From Furcasterigmium furcatum (taxonomy: Eukaryota > Ascomycota > Sordariomycetes > Glomerellales > Plectosphaerellaceae): a DNA stretch of 64,000 nt. Each line of letters opens with the position of its first letter. The stretch's first letter is position 1. The notes beneath the pieces were generated by a model. It made no database searches. It was not told where the DNA came from and worked only from the letters and a program-made list of their open reading frames with translations. Position numbers and translations under genes: made by a program. This document shows positions 22,547-33,906 of this stretch, piece by piece. The stretch spans positions 4,716,934 through 4,780,933 of the forward strand of contig BCIA01000001.1 of the NCBI GenBank assembly GCA_001599815.1. Direction: 5' to 3'.

Positions 22547-23537
22547 AGGCATACAGTCAGTTCTGTGTACTTTCTTTCGTTGCCCCTGATATGCGCCAGG
22601 GGCTAGACACATCCTGCAAAGGAGCAAGCAGAATATCAACACCATCCGCTGACCCAGCAGTTGCCGATGCAACCCTGCTATCTGCCACGCCTTCCTCTCT
22701 CGTCTTGCCATACGTTGTATATCCATCAGCGTCATGCCGGGGCGAACCGCCAAGGGTCCAAGTTCGATCTTCCATGCCAAAGTCCCGTCCGCTGTGGGGA
22801 GAGCGGGAGCTCACCGGCTGTGGCACGCCCATCTCGGGCCGCGATTATCAGGGCACCTTTCGGCCTGTGGGGAGATGGAGCGCCTCCAGGCCAATCCCGT
22901 GGCCCCGGGTCTCCAGTTTTGGCTCCGGACCGGATGTCGGAACTCACGATTCGGCATCTCGAACTGCGATACAGATCCGAGGCCCCTCGCCAACAGCAGC
23001 ATCCCCAGGTTGCCAATGGCATAAATCGTCAGCTTCGGTCTTGGTCCTGCGGGGTAGTCGAATTAGTCTTATCTCTAATTCGAAACTGTCTGCATCGACT
23101 ACCGTGGTAACTTGAGGTTGCCCCTGATGGAAGCCCCTATTCTGGTGTCTTGAGGTTTTCCACGCCGATCCTCATGGTAGGCATCTTGGGCAGACGGAAA
23201 CTGAAAGGCCATCGGTCATTAACCCCCTCACTATTACGTCTCGATCCCCGCGGAACCTCAGATATCCCCACGATGAGATCAGACCCCCCGCTCGCTCTGC
23301 CGGAGTCTAACCCGAGAACAACAGCCGTCATCCACCCAGCCAAGACCCCGTCGCGTTGGTTATCGCGGTGGATCGAGGGAACATCGCCACGAAATCAAGA
23401 AACGAGAATGCGGGGTTGACGAGATGGCTTCGGCGTTTCTCAAGAACATGTGGCTATATAAGGTCTGACTTCGACGTGGGTGGCAGTAGAGGAGATCCCA
23501 TTCAGCATCATCTCTTCTTTGCTTCAACTGCTTCAGC
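22547..23537. other. Intergenic, promoter of the carboxylesterase gene
   Basis: About 1 kb. Apart from the TATA box near its right end, no feature was recognised. Confidence 0.55.
23455..23462 (+). promoter_or_regulatory. TATA box (TATATAAG) of the carboxylesterase gene
   Basis: Consensus TATA element 75 nt upstream of the carboxylesterase ATG. TATA-containing promoters in fungi tend to drive strongly regulated genes, consistent with an inducible secreted enzyme. Confidence 0.55.
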
Positions 23538-25284
23538 ATGCGATCTTCCGCTCCCTGGATCCTCCTGGCCACCGCCGCCGGGCAGTCTGCCCTGGCCGCG
23601 TCCAGCTGCGTCTACAACCCCGTCACCCTCGAGGATTTCGGCGTCTTCGGTGGCATCGTTGTCGAGAAGACGCTCTCTGGCCAGCCCCTGGAACGTCCCG
23701 TTGATGCATGGCTCGGCATGGACTTCTCGAACCAGCCCGTGGGCGAGGACCGCTTCAAGCCCATCGGATGGCCCGAACCATTCGAAGGCATCAAGCTGGC
23801 CACGGACTACGGCAAGGTCTGCCCCCAGGCTGTGACGGCCGCACTGCCTATCGATGCCCAGGCAGAGGACTGCCTCAAATTCAATGTGTACAGAACGAAG
23901 GGTGTGCCTCTTGACCAGAAGCTCCCGGTCCTGCTGTGGATTCACGGCGGCGCCTTCAACCGCGGACACCAAAAGACCTTCGATGGCGCCGCCTTCACTG
24001 CGAACTCCCCTGAGCCGGTCGTCGTGCTGTCGTTCCACTACCGCGTCGGTGTCCTGGGCTCCCTGCCGTCGGCGCTGTTCGAGGAAGAAGGCCTCCTGAA
24101 CCTGGGGATGCGTGACCAGCGGCACTTTATAGAGTTCGCCCACAAGCACCTGGCCTCTTTCGGGGGCGACGCCGAGGCGATCACTCTTGGAGGCGTCAGC
24201 GCCGGCGCACACTCCGTTGGTATGTGAATTGCGGCACTTCGTGAAGGTGTTGAGCTTACAAGTTCTAACCGTCGTAGGCATTCACCACTTTGGCAACTAT
24301 GGCGACACAGCAGGGAAGCCCCTTTTTGCCAGGGTCATCTACCAGTCTGGATCGGTCACCTCGAGGGCGTTCCCCAACGCCAGCTACCCGATGCACACGG
24401 CCCAGTACAACGAGTTCATGTCGAATCTCGGATGCACCGAAGCTGCCGAGACTAGCAACGAGGCGGCCCTCGCGTGTCTCAGGGCGCCCCATGTCGACGA
24501 GATCCGGGATGCCGCCGACATCGTCTTCCGAAAATACAACCCTGCCGTCACCTGGCCCTTCCAGCCCGTCCACGGAGGGCCGCTTTTCGAGAAGGCCGGT
24601 TCGCATTCCGGCTACGACGAGACGTTCTTCCGCGTCCCTGCCATCTCGACCACCACGACGGACGAGGGCAAGAACTACATCCCCGGAACCCTGGAGACCG
24701 AGGAGGACTTCATCGGCTTCATGAGCAACACGTCCCCGGCCCTCACCGACGAAGACCTCGACCTCCTCTCCTCGCTGTATCCCGACCCGGCCACGAACCC
24801 CGACTCACCCTACACCAATGCCCCGAACAGCACGCAGTATGAGCGTCTCAACGCGGCATGGAGCGACTACGCCTACATCTGCCCCAGCCAAGAGACGTCC
24901 TACCGCACGAGCAAGGCGGGCATCCCCATGTGGAAGCTCCGCTGGAACACGGACAACCGCAACCCCGACTGGAAGGGCATCCCCCACGCGGCCGATCAGT
25001 TCTACTTCTGGGCCGACCCGACCGTCGAGTTCCCCGAGATGGGCAGGCTGTACCACTCCTACATGGCGAGCTTCGTCTTCACCGGCGACCCCAACACGCT
25101 CCGGATTCCCGGCAGCGCGGAGTGGCCGCTGTACGAGCAGACGGAGGCGTGTGGCGACGAGGAGGAGGTGCCGATGCAACTTGTCGTGAACCCCGACGGT
25201 GCGGTGGCTGAGAAGGACGACATCAGGCGCGAGCAGTGCCGGTTCTGGTGCGACCCGGAGAGGGCGGGCAGGCTGAACAAGTAG
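23538..25284 (+). CDS. Secreted type-B carboxylesterase/lipase
   Basis: Exons 23538-24219 and 24278-25284 give 562 aa. Signal peptide MRSSAPWILLATAAGQSALAA. The alpha/beta-hydrolase fold is clear: oxyanion-hole block LLWIHGGAFNRG at about residues 132-143, nucleophile elbow GGVSAGAHS (Ser within G-x-S-x-G), catalytic acid region TTTDEGKNY, and the late His in GIPHAADQFYFW. The elbow has Val where most of the family has Glu (GESAG), and the gene's intron interrupts it three residues later. A conserved early disulfide pair around CPQAV and EDCLKFNV is present. Enzymes of this group hydrolyse carboxylic esters (lipids, xenobiotics, plant esters) outside the cell. Convergent with the drug-type MFS gene. 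Confidence 0.93.
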
Positions 25285-25375
25285 CGTAGGCGGTATCTTG
25301 CATGCATTGATCAGATTACTTGACAGCGGTTTGGATGAGTCCCGGTGAAAGCGCCCAGTATGAGAATCAAGTCAT

Positions 25376-25445
25376 TACATTTGTGGCAACCCCGTCAGCC
25401 CCTGAACCCGAGTCCCTGGGCCCCTGAGCCCCTGAGCCAGCAGTC
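25376..25445. repeat. Short imperfect CCCCTGAG-type tandem repeat
   Basis: Between the stop codons of the esterase and MFS genes the sequence repeats CCCCTGA(G/A) units, with the clearest pair near 25419-25436. Likely simple-sequence drift in a shared 3' region. Confidence 0.4.
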
Positions 25446-25517
25446 CCCGATATAATGAAATCCCATGAAAGAATAATGATTTACTCCATATCCCTATTGA
25501 ATGACCTAATGAAAAAA

Positions 25518-27207
25518 TCAGGCTACATTTGCTTGCCTTTCTCTCTGCTCCTCCTCCTTTGCCCTCTTTTCCTTCCTCCATCGCGGACCCCTTCTGACAA
25601 TGACCAACATCATCGGTGACAGCACCGCAGGCAGCGCAGCCAGCAGTGTAAACGTCCACCCCCTACCCAGGCCAGTGAGGATGTAGTCGATCACTGCCGT
25701 TCCCACGCCGCCCACGAGACACCGCACGAGGTTATTAGCCGCTGTCGCGGTGGCGGGGGCCTTGGGATTCAGGTCGACGATGAGAGTGTTCATGATGCTG
25801 AAGGAGCCCGTGATGCACATGCCGATGACAAAGAGCAGGACCAGCGGCACGGCGACGCTCACCTCGAAATGCAGAGTCCATCCATATGCGACGAGGGACA
25901 ACAGCCCCATGACCAGGGCCGGATAGACGGGCTGCAGGCGTGCCGTCTCGATCGGGAAGTGAAGCAGGTCGTCCCCGCGGCGACGATCGATGGCGAAGCC
26001 GATCTTGCGCGCGATGCGGCCGTAGTTCCAGTCGAGAAGGTAGCCCTGGCCGACGCTCGCGATGCAGCATCCCGCCCCGTACGGGAGGTAGCAGAGACCC
26101 AGCTCGAGGTCGGAGAAGTGGTATATCTCCTTGAAGAGCGTCGCCAGCGTGGCGGCGAGGAGGATGAAGGCGAGGTACAGCATCGAGTTGTAGAAGAGCA
26201 CGAGGGACATTTCCTTCTCGAGCACGATCTGGACCGCACGCAGAGGGTTGGGGAAGCGCAGCTTGACCTTGGACGCCCCGGTCTCCTGGGCGTGATTGCG
26301 ATTCTTGTGGAACAAGGCCATCAATGGCCTGTTCCACCGCTGTGCTGGTATGCTTCCGTTCCCAACGACGTTTCGGCAAGTCTCGGGGACGGTGAGGGTG
26401 AAAACGACGAGCCAGGCGGCGGCGATGATGGCGCTGAACCAGAAGATGGCTGCCCATCCTAGATATTGGCTGAGAATACCTCCAAGCACGGGACCTGAAT
26501 CGAATGTCAGAGAGAGCGTTTCCATACATGCCATGTTTTGAAGACTGACCTATCGTTGGGCCAACGTTGATGCCGCAACCGACTATTCCCATATACTTCC
26601 CCCTCTCAGCGCTGGTCGTGATATCAGCGATGATGGCAAAACCTAGCGCGATGGTGCCGCTGCCCCCGGCGCTCTGTAGCATACGCAACACAAGCAGCGC
26701 GGCGTAGTTTCGTTGCAGGGCGAGCCCGATGTTGGCACAGAGATAGATACCAAAGGCCAGCACAAGAGCAGGTCGGCGGCCGGTCATATCTCCCAGATCA
26801 CCGTAGAAGGTCGGGGCCAGGGCCTGGAAGATCATGTATGAAGTGATGGTCAGGTTGATCAGTCCCAGGCTCACGTTCAGATCTGACGATAAGGAGTCCA
26901 GCACCGGATAGTAGATGGTTGCCGTCATGGGCGAGACGAAGCTCGCTGCGGTGGCCATGGCGACGAGCCATCGTCTCGTTCCCCGGGAGAAGACGCTATA
27001 TGCCGGGCCACTGGGGACTCGTGAGAGGTCATCGGCTTTGGGCCCCTCTGCTGGGTTGAGGTCGCCTCCGACTCCATGCGGTGGATGCGTGGGGGACGGA
27101 TATTCCCCGTCACTGGGCACTTCCATCGGCTGCATCATCATGGGCCGCTGCCCGGCAGCAGCCATGCTGGCCTCGTTGTCTGTTCTACTGGCGTCATCTC
27201 GGTTCAT
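25518..27207 (-). CDS. MFS multidrug-type transporter (DHA1 family)
   Basis: Exons 27207-26550 and 26494-25518 (55-nt intron) give 544 aa. The first ATG of the frame is at 27207; the open frame further upstream has no ATG. A polar N-terminus of about 80 residues precedes twelve hydrophobic helices. Drug:H+ antiporter marks include FVSPMTATIYYPVLDSLSSDL in helix 1, the loop GDLGDMTGRRPALV (motif A, G-D-x-x-G-R-R), and across the splice site NVGPTIGPVLGG (motif C, GP..GPVLGG). A long loop after helix 6 and a charged tail (RWRKEKRAKEEEQRE) follow. Such pumps export small hydrophobic molecules from the plasma membrane. Beside a secreted esterase and oxidoreductase it could export a product or protect from one, but no linkage is shown. 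Confidence 0.9.
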
Positions 27208-28075
27208 AGTCCTGGAGCTGATTTGTGTATGGGAGCAGGCATAGATCTTTCGCAATACGGCTTGGCCTGTTGCGGAAGAAGAGCAGTGAAGGACAAGAAG
27301 AGCGTTGCCCCGTATCCATCATGGGGATTGATTATCTGGAACGGGGCCGGAAATCGGACATGGAGCTCCATCACCTCATCCACGGCCTAGTGACGCGGTC
27401 AGAGGATTCGGTTCTAGTCGGCTCCCAGCAAGAACTTGTGTTGGCCGGGGTCAAGTTGACGACGGCAACGGCGAAATGGAGCCGGAGCCGAGCGGTTTAG
27501 CGGGGACAACGTCGATCCCCTGGCGGTCTTCGGGGGTTATCCACGATGCTTGGTTGGTCGAACAGCGCTATCGACTCTCCTCCAGTCCAGTGAACGTGCC
27601 GGCCTACCAAGTCGAGTTAGCCTGGTCGCGGCATTCATGGAGGCCTTGATGCAAGGACACGAGATGGAGGCTTCGTCGGGATCATGGCGCCGGATTTCTC
27701 AACGCGGCAGAAGATATGTGCCACCAGGGCAGTCTCCATGATCCTGGGTGAGCATTTTCTTCGCCTTGTCCCCCTTAAAGGACGAGGTCGACAGGGTCTG
27801 GTCACTCTGGAGGAAACAGTCAGGGGTGGATATGCACCGCCACTCGAAGGGGCTAAAAGTGGCTGGTGGGCACTCGACGGTCGGCGGCGGGCAGCTCCCA
27901 TCCAGCCACGTCATTGGAGAGTGTTCACAGTGACCCCAAAGCTTCAAGGCCAGCGAAGCTCACCAGCAGCAGCTTCGAGCTTGAATACAGACAACTCGTA
28001 CCGTGACCGACACAATCACACAATCATTTTAGCTCCCGCCTCCGCGACTTCTTCCCCGGCCATACCCATGACACC
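27208..28075. other. Divergent promoter region, MFS pump / UFE1
   Basis: 868 nt between opposed start codons. No motif or transcript-like open frame recognised. Confidence 0.5.
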
Positions 28076-29255
28076 ATGGACCTGACGCAGGGGTTCAACG
28101 AGCTCCTCCGCAAGCATCATGCGTCCACGACAGAAAAGAAGTACAGCGTGGCAGACATAGACGGCTTCCTGAAGGAGGCCTACAGAATAGTACTGCTCCC
28201 AGAAGCTCCTCTCCCGGGACAGGCCTGACGAGTCGCAGAACTCCCACATTACGAGCCTCCACAACGAGCTGAAGGATGTACGGCAATCCTACCTCTCGAC
28301 CGCGCAGCCGCGAAGATCGCACATCCGCACCGGCCAGCAGCAGCATCAACGCTTCCTGACGGACCGCGACCGCGAAGAGGTCGATGCAAACGCGAAACAG
28401 ATGCTGCGCGAGCTCAATGCCAGCATACGAGCCCTCGAGGAGGCCGAGACCCTGCGACGGGAGACCGAATCTGCCCTCATCAGGAAGAAGTTTGTGCGCG
28501 GGCTTGGGGCGCTTGGATCCTGGGCCGCTGGCGGCGGCGCGCTCGGCAACGAGAGCAAGTCGGCCGAACATGCAGAGGCGGATGGAAAGGCGCGGGATAT
28601 CGGGATCCACAGGGACGGCGTGCTCTGGTTCCTGCGACAGAAGCTCCAGCTCTGCGGGCGGACGCAGGCGGAGATGATGGAGTCGCGGCTCACGCGGGAG
28701 ATGGAGAAGAACCGCAGCGTCCTGGCGAAGGCCGGCGGCGGGGGTGCCATGCCGGAGCTCTCTGGTTTCTACGAGACGATGCAGGCCGGAGACAAGGCTG
28801 CCGGCAAGTCGGCCACGTCAAAGGGCCTGCCGCCGCCCGGGGATGAGAAGCCATACAATCCGAGCGAGGAGTTGACGGAGGAGCAGATTCAGATGTTCGA
28901 GAAAGGCAACCAGGACATGCTTCAGCACTACAACAGCACGCTGGACAAAGTCAGGTACGCATACCATGTCGAGATGCCGGTTCCGAGTCATCGCGAGGCT
29001 AACCATTCCCCCAGGACGGCTGAGAAATCACTGATTGAAATTTCCGAGCTGCAGACGCTGCTGGTCGGCAATCTGGCCACGCAATCGGCGCACATAGAAC
29101 AGCTGGTGACAGAGTCGGAGAACACTACGGAGAACGTGGGCAGCGGCAACAAGCAGCTCAAGGACGCGACGAAACGGCCGAGTGCCGCGAGGTATACGTT
29201 CTTCGCGTCGGCAGGCTTGTGTGCGTTCCTGATCATTTGGGATCTCATCATATAA
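28076..29255 (+). CDS. UFE1: ER t-SNARE, syntaxin-18/Ufe1 family
   Basis: Exons 28076-28189, 28239-28954 and 29015-29255 give 356 aa. The N-terminus (MDLTQGFNELLRKHH... then FLKEAYRI joined to NSHITSLHNEL across a 49-nt intron with donor gtactg) is the syntaxin-18 N-terminal domain. A middle helical region and a Gly/Ala-rich linker follow, then EELTEEQIQMFEKGNQDML and the SNARE helix around TAEKSLIEISELQTLLVGN, and finally a single membrane anchor (TFFASAGLCAFLIIWDLII) ending at the C-terminus. It acts as Qa-SNARE for Golgi-to-ER vesicle fusion and ER membrane fusion. The second intron is 60 nt and leaves the frame open, so it could be missed by ORF callers. Confidence 0.93.
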
Positions 29256-30397
29256 ATGAGCAAGCAAGTTTTGTGACGATGCCCTGCTTTTCCGCTGCGT
29301 CGAGTCGTGACACGTGAAGTCTGGTACGAGTGCACCGGAGGATTATCACATGCGACGCCCGGGCTACCTAGTTTGGGTGGAATGACCTCACTGTCTCACC
29401 TCCGGCAAGGATGGATGGCCGCCCGCCCCTGCTGACGAGGGCCACCTCAGACAGAGCGCGTTGCTCCCGAGGTTGTCGAATTATTCATTAGAGTTGCAGG
29501 TGGTCAATAGCATCCTCTTCTCAAGCCTCCTCGTTCCTCTGCAGTTTCCGTACGGAGTTCAAATCCCGAAATTCCTTCAACCCTCGACAATCGGCGCCGG
29601 GCCGGAGTTGCAACGCCGTTTTCGACCTCAAAAGCCACCCCGTCGGAGTTGAACCTCCATCGGTCCACAGACGACCTCGGTTTCGGTAGCAGACGAAGTC
29701 GAACGGCGCCCGTGGAGCCGCGGCGACAGCTCGTTGCCGGAAGACATTAATAGCCTATTACCCAAGGGGCCTGCGCGAGATCTCAACTCGGCCCTGCTCA
29801 GTTTTACTCAATCCTGTCCTGATTGGATTTCCATTTGTCGTCCGTTTGTCAAGACCACGGTATCCCGGACTTTTCGCCGACATATCCCAGCAGCGCGCGA
29901 CACGCCGAAACTTGTCCGCAGGAAGTCCGAAGCATCTTCTGCTGCAAATCCGTCCCGGTCGCGTCCTCATCGACGAGCTGCGACGCTGCGAAGACTTGCT
30001 TAATTTCGCGGCGCCTCTCATTCGCCCGCTTACACACCCGGCGACGCAGGAGGAAAAGCGCCCCCGGCGTCCAGTGACCCGACACGAGGGCGATAGCAGG
30101 CCACTCCCCTAACCACCCCGCAAAAGAATCAGCAGCTGCCCCGTCCCTAGTGGCGCCACCGCCCTGGGAACACTTTCCCGCAGCGAACTACTGCATCCCG
30201 CTTAGGCTGAGGTGAGGTGATAGCTAAGTGCAGGTGCCCCTCCTTGTACCTGCCTCACCAAGCTACCCCTCCAAAGGTACCTCGCGGCCGGACAGTCAGT
30301 CCCCGCCGGTGGGAGGAACGACTCACGTCACATTCCAAGCCGTGCCTGCCGCAAGGATTGGGCTTCTACCTCCTTCTCCCCTTCCCTTTTGCTCATC
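29256..30397. other. Intergenic, promoter and leader of the aspartate aminotransferase gene
   Basis: 1.14 kb. Short overlapping frames only. The right part is CT-rich, as expected for a leader. No other signal seen. Confidence 0.5.
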
Positions 30398-31876
30398 ATG
30401 CCCTCCTCCAAAGCTTCACCTTCGCCATCCCTCGACACCTCTCTCTCCCGAATCCGCAACATCACCAACCACATGGCGCCCGCTGCTGTTACCAACTTCC
30501 CGGCCGAGGCCGTCCCCCAGGCCCCCGAGGATCCTCTCTTCGGTCTCATGCGGGCATACAAGGCCGACGCCAACCCCGACAAGGTCGATCTGGTAGGTGA
30601 ATCCGAACGCTGCGAATCCTCCAGCTTAGCACTGACCGTTCCTAGGGAATTGGCGCCTACCGTGGCGACAACGCGAAACCATGGGTGCTGCCCGTCGTCA
30701 AGAAGGTAAGCATCATCGGCAAGTTTGCGATAAGCAAGCTGACGAACAACCCTGCCCGCCTGCCTCCCTTTGTTGACAAACGCTGACATGGCTTGATATC
30801 ACCAGGCCGACGAGATCCTGCGCAACGACCCTGAGCTCAACCACGAATATGCCCCCATCGCCGGTATTCCCAACTTCACCGGCAAGGCCGCCGAGCTGAT
30901 CCTGGGCGCGGATTCCGCCGCCATCCAGGAGAAGCGCGCCACCTCCGTCCAGACCATCTCCGGCACCGGTGCCGTCCATCTGGGTGCCCTCTTCCTCGCA
31001 AAATTCTACAAGGGCAACAGGACGGTCTACCTGTCCGATCCCACGTGGGCCAACCACAACCAGATCTTCACCAACGTTGGCCTCCCCATCGCCAAGTACC
31101 CCTACTTCTCCAAGGAGACCAAAGGCCTTGACTTCGAGGGCATGAAGCAGGCGCTGATCGCCGCCCCTGACCAGTCCATCGTTCTGCTTCACGTCTGTGC
31201 CCACAATCCCACCGGCGTCGACCCGACCCAGGAGCAGTGGGCCGAGATTGCCGACCTCGTCGGCCAGAAGCGTCACTTCCCCTTCTTCGACTGCGCCTAC
31301 CAGGGATTCGCCTCGGGCAGCCTATCGCAGGACAATGCTGCCGTCCGCCTCTTCACCGAGCGTGGCTTTGAGTTCCTCGTCTGCCAGAGCTTCGCCAAGA
31401 ACTTCGGCCTCTACGGCGAGCGCGCCGGCTGCTTCCACTTCGTCACCAGCCCCGGTGCCGATGCCAACCAGACCATCACTCGCATTGCCTCTCAGCTTGC
31501 CATCCTCCAGCGCTCCGAGATCTCCAACCCGCCGCTATACGGTGCCCGCATCGTTGCGACGGTTCTCAACGACGCGACTCTCTTCAAGGAGTGGGAGGAG
31601 AATCTGACGGAGATGTCTGGCCGAATCATTACCATGCGCAAGACTCTGCGGGCGAAGCTCGAGGAGCTCGGCACCCCGGGAACCTGGAACCACATCACGG
31701 ATCAGATTGGCATGTTCAGCTTTACCGGCCTGAGCGAGGCTCAGGTGCTGAAGCTGCGGGAGGACGCTCACGTCTACATGACCAAGAACGGACGTATCAG
31801 CATGGCCGGCCTGAACACCCGAAATGTCGAGTACTTCGCCAAGGCGGTCGATAAGGTTGTGCGGGAGACGCAGTGA
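30398..31876 (+). CDS. Aspartate aminotransferase
   Basis: Exons 30398-30592, 30646-30705 and 30806-31876 give 441 aa. It exchanges the amino group between aspartate and 2-oxoglutarate using PLP and feeds the malate-aspartate shuttle. Fold-type I marks are GIGAYRGDNAKPWVLP, the substrate-binding SGTGAVHLGA, VYLSDPTWANH, HNPTGVDP, DCAYQGFASG and the PLP-lysine block SFAKNFGLYGERAG (Lys about residue 283). The C-terminal arginine region is near GRISMAGLN. The frame has a first Met at 30398 and a second at 30473; the protein core aligned with cytosolic enzymes begins at the second (MAPAAVTNF). The 25 extra residues are Ser/Pro/Arg-rich without acidic residues until Asp13. Cytosolic assignment is favoured, with a possible second location. 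Confidence 0.96.
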
Positions 31877-32301
31877 GTGGGTGTTAGACGGAGTGGTGTT
31901 TGGAAGCTTGAGGGGACGCAAAAAGATGGCCGGCAGTGCGCTGGCCGATGACACTACGAGTGATAGGAGCATGGATGGGCTTTAGATTCGCAACTCAACA
32001 TGACTTACATACTGGGGAGGTTCCCCTTATGACGACGACGATCATCAACTCGCACAGCCGCTACCGCAACGAGGGTCTAGCTGCATCACCATGCCGGCCG
32101 TCATCCGGGAACCATGCGGGAAGCATCGGATGCTTGCCGAGATATTGCAGTGTCACCTTACGCAAATCGAAGGTCGACGGCCCAAAGTCCGGTAGCACCG
32201 GTCATGCGTCCGGCCACATCAGGGAGGTCTCAAGAGGTCAACCTGGTGGTCTTGGTATTGGCCCTCGTTCCACCGACAATCTGCCTGTCCCTGCCCTCGG
32301 T

Positions 32302-32303
<2 letters not shown>

Positions 32304-32340
<37 letters not shown>
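32304..32340. repeat. Uninterrupted T37 homopolymer
   Basis: Thirty-seven consecutive T on the plus strand, by far the longest homopolymer in the window. Read on the minus strand it is a poly-A tail-like run. No flanking element with coding capacity was recognised. Confidence 0.9.
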
Positions 32341-33696
32341 CGGCTGACGCGGCGATATCCAGGTCCTCGTGCGGTCTTGGAAACTGCCAGCATCCTGGTG
32401 ACTTCGAACCAGGTGCGTCGTCGACACCGAGTTGATCGTGAGTAAACCTCCCACACCAGCCATCCACGGACATCCGAACTGGGAAGGCATATCTCCATCC
32501 GGGCCGGCAGCAGTACGACGCCATCGGAAACACTGTGAGATTCTACGGGTAACATTTGTTCAAGGAGTATACGCACCAATGACGTGCCCTGGCACGGCAC
32601 TTGGCTTCCCCCATCCCGGCAGTTCAGGGGGACCAGATATCTCCATGTTGCGGGGGAAGGGGGGAAGAGAGACAACCCCACGCCTGGCATATCCTTGGAA
32701 GAGGCTCAAGGATTCAAGCTTGCTGGCGTCCGCCAATCCTCTTACATGAGACGATGTGACCTCTCGGCAGGACTCCGAATGATCCATTTTGTTTGCGACG
32801 ATGGAGCGTGAGACCGGTACTTTGGAGCATGTGGAGGCGGTATCCATTGTTGAATTTTGGCTATTTGTGCTAGCCTGGCTTGTCTCTCCTCCCCTCGGGA
32901 GATATCACGGACATGGGCGAGTTGGAGTTGTTTGGCAGTCGGTCTCGATATAAGCGGGAAAGGGGATTGTGAGAAGTATCACCCCGACTTGCCGTCGATT
33001 GGACCGAGTAGTCGCCTACGACATGGCCAAGCTTATTTCTGCGTGCTTGGAGGTTGCAGGCCTCCTGCGCGTCGGCGGACCACTGACACTTCGGCATACG
33101 CCGGTAAAACCACTTCCTGTCATGAGCTTCGCCCGAGATACCGTGCTCCTCTGCCGATCTCTCAAGCATCCGGGAGATATGGATGCAGGCTGCCCCCACT
33201 GCCGAGAAGTCAACAGCCTGTTCCCCGCGTTCTTTTCCGCCGAAAAAGGCCCCTTGCGGCCCTGATGAGCTGGGTATCCGTGGTGATCATTGGGAGCCGA
33301 GGGGCAAGGCGTCGTGATGAGGCCCCGTTTGGCCCCCCGGACGCGTTGGCACTGGGCCCTGGCGCTTTGAGAGACCGCCCATTCACGGATTTAACGATCG
33401 ACGAGTGCGTACGAGCGGAGTTGACACTGTCGCCGAGCCGGCCAGCGGGAATACATGGCCGTCGTAGTGCGAGATCCGGCACAGTACGAGATAATCTTTC
33501 TCATGACCACCATTCCAAACAACCACATAAGTACGCTTGGCCATCTCTTCCCCCTCTCGGCGTGGCTTGCTGTGAGGTCTTGTTTACCACTTCAGCCGGT
33601 TCTAGTGCTGGGGCCAAGGGCTTGGATCAGCATGTCCCCCCCATCGCCATGTCAGCGACACTCGGCGCGGACAGTCGCCGAGGAACGATCGCCGAG

Positions 33697-33704
33697 TATT
33701 TATA
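33697..33704 (+). promoter_or_regulatory. TATA-like element (TATTTATA) of the sugar transporter gene
   Basis: Lies 203 nt before the transporter ATG; the spacing allows a leader of roughly 100-170 nt. Assigned from sequence and position only. Confidence 0.4.
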
Positions 33705-33906
33705 CGGCCTCACGACCGGCGCGTTGCAGTCGATGGAGCCGTGGATCAGTATCCTTCGTCTCATCTGGAGAGCTGGCGAGCTAGCACGGAATCACCTGGC
33801 GGGATCAGCACGACCCTGCATACAGACTTCTCCCTCGGGACTCAACTACATCTCAGAGAGACCTTGAGGCTCCTGCTCGGTACTGGTACCAGAGTAAACC
33901 AACACC

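Larger units (their letters stand above)
31877..33906. other. Gene-free region with homopolymer tract, upstream of the sugar transporter
   Basis: 2.0 kb. Contains a 37-base T run and, near its right end, a TATA-like element. A long frame at 32857-33867 lacks an ATG start and any family motif and is treated as fortuitous. Confidence 0.55.

Noticed and set aside
18083..27207. Secondary-metabolite cluster
   Set aside because: No polyketide synthase, NRPS, terpene cyclase or prenyltransferase is present; only accessory-type enzymes and transporters.
32857..33867. 336-codon open frame ending just before the sugar transporter
   Set aside because: No ATG at its start, no family motif, Arg/Pro/Ser-rich composition typical of non-coding frames in GC-rich DNA, and it covers the transporter's promoter.
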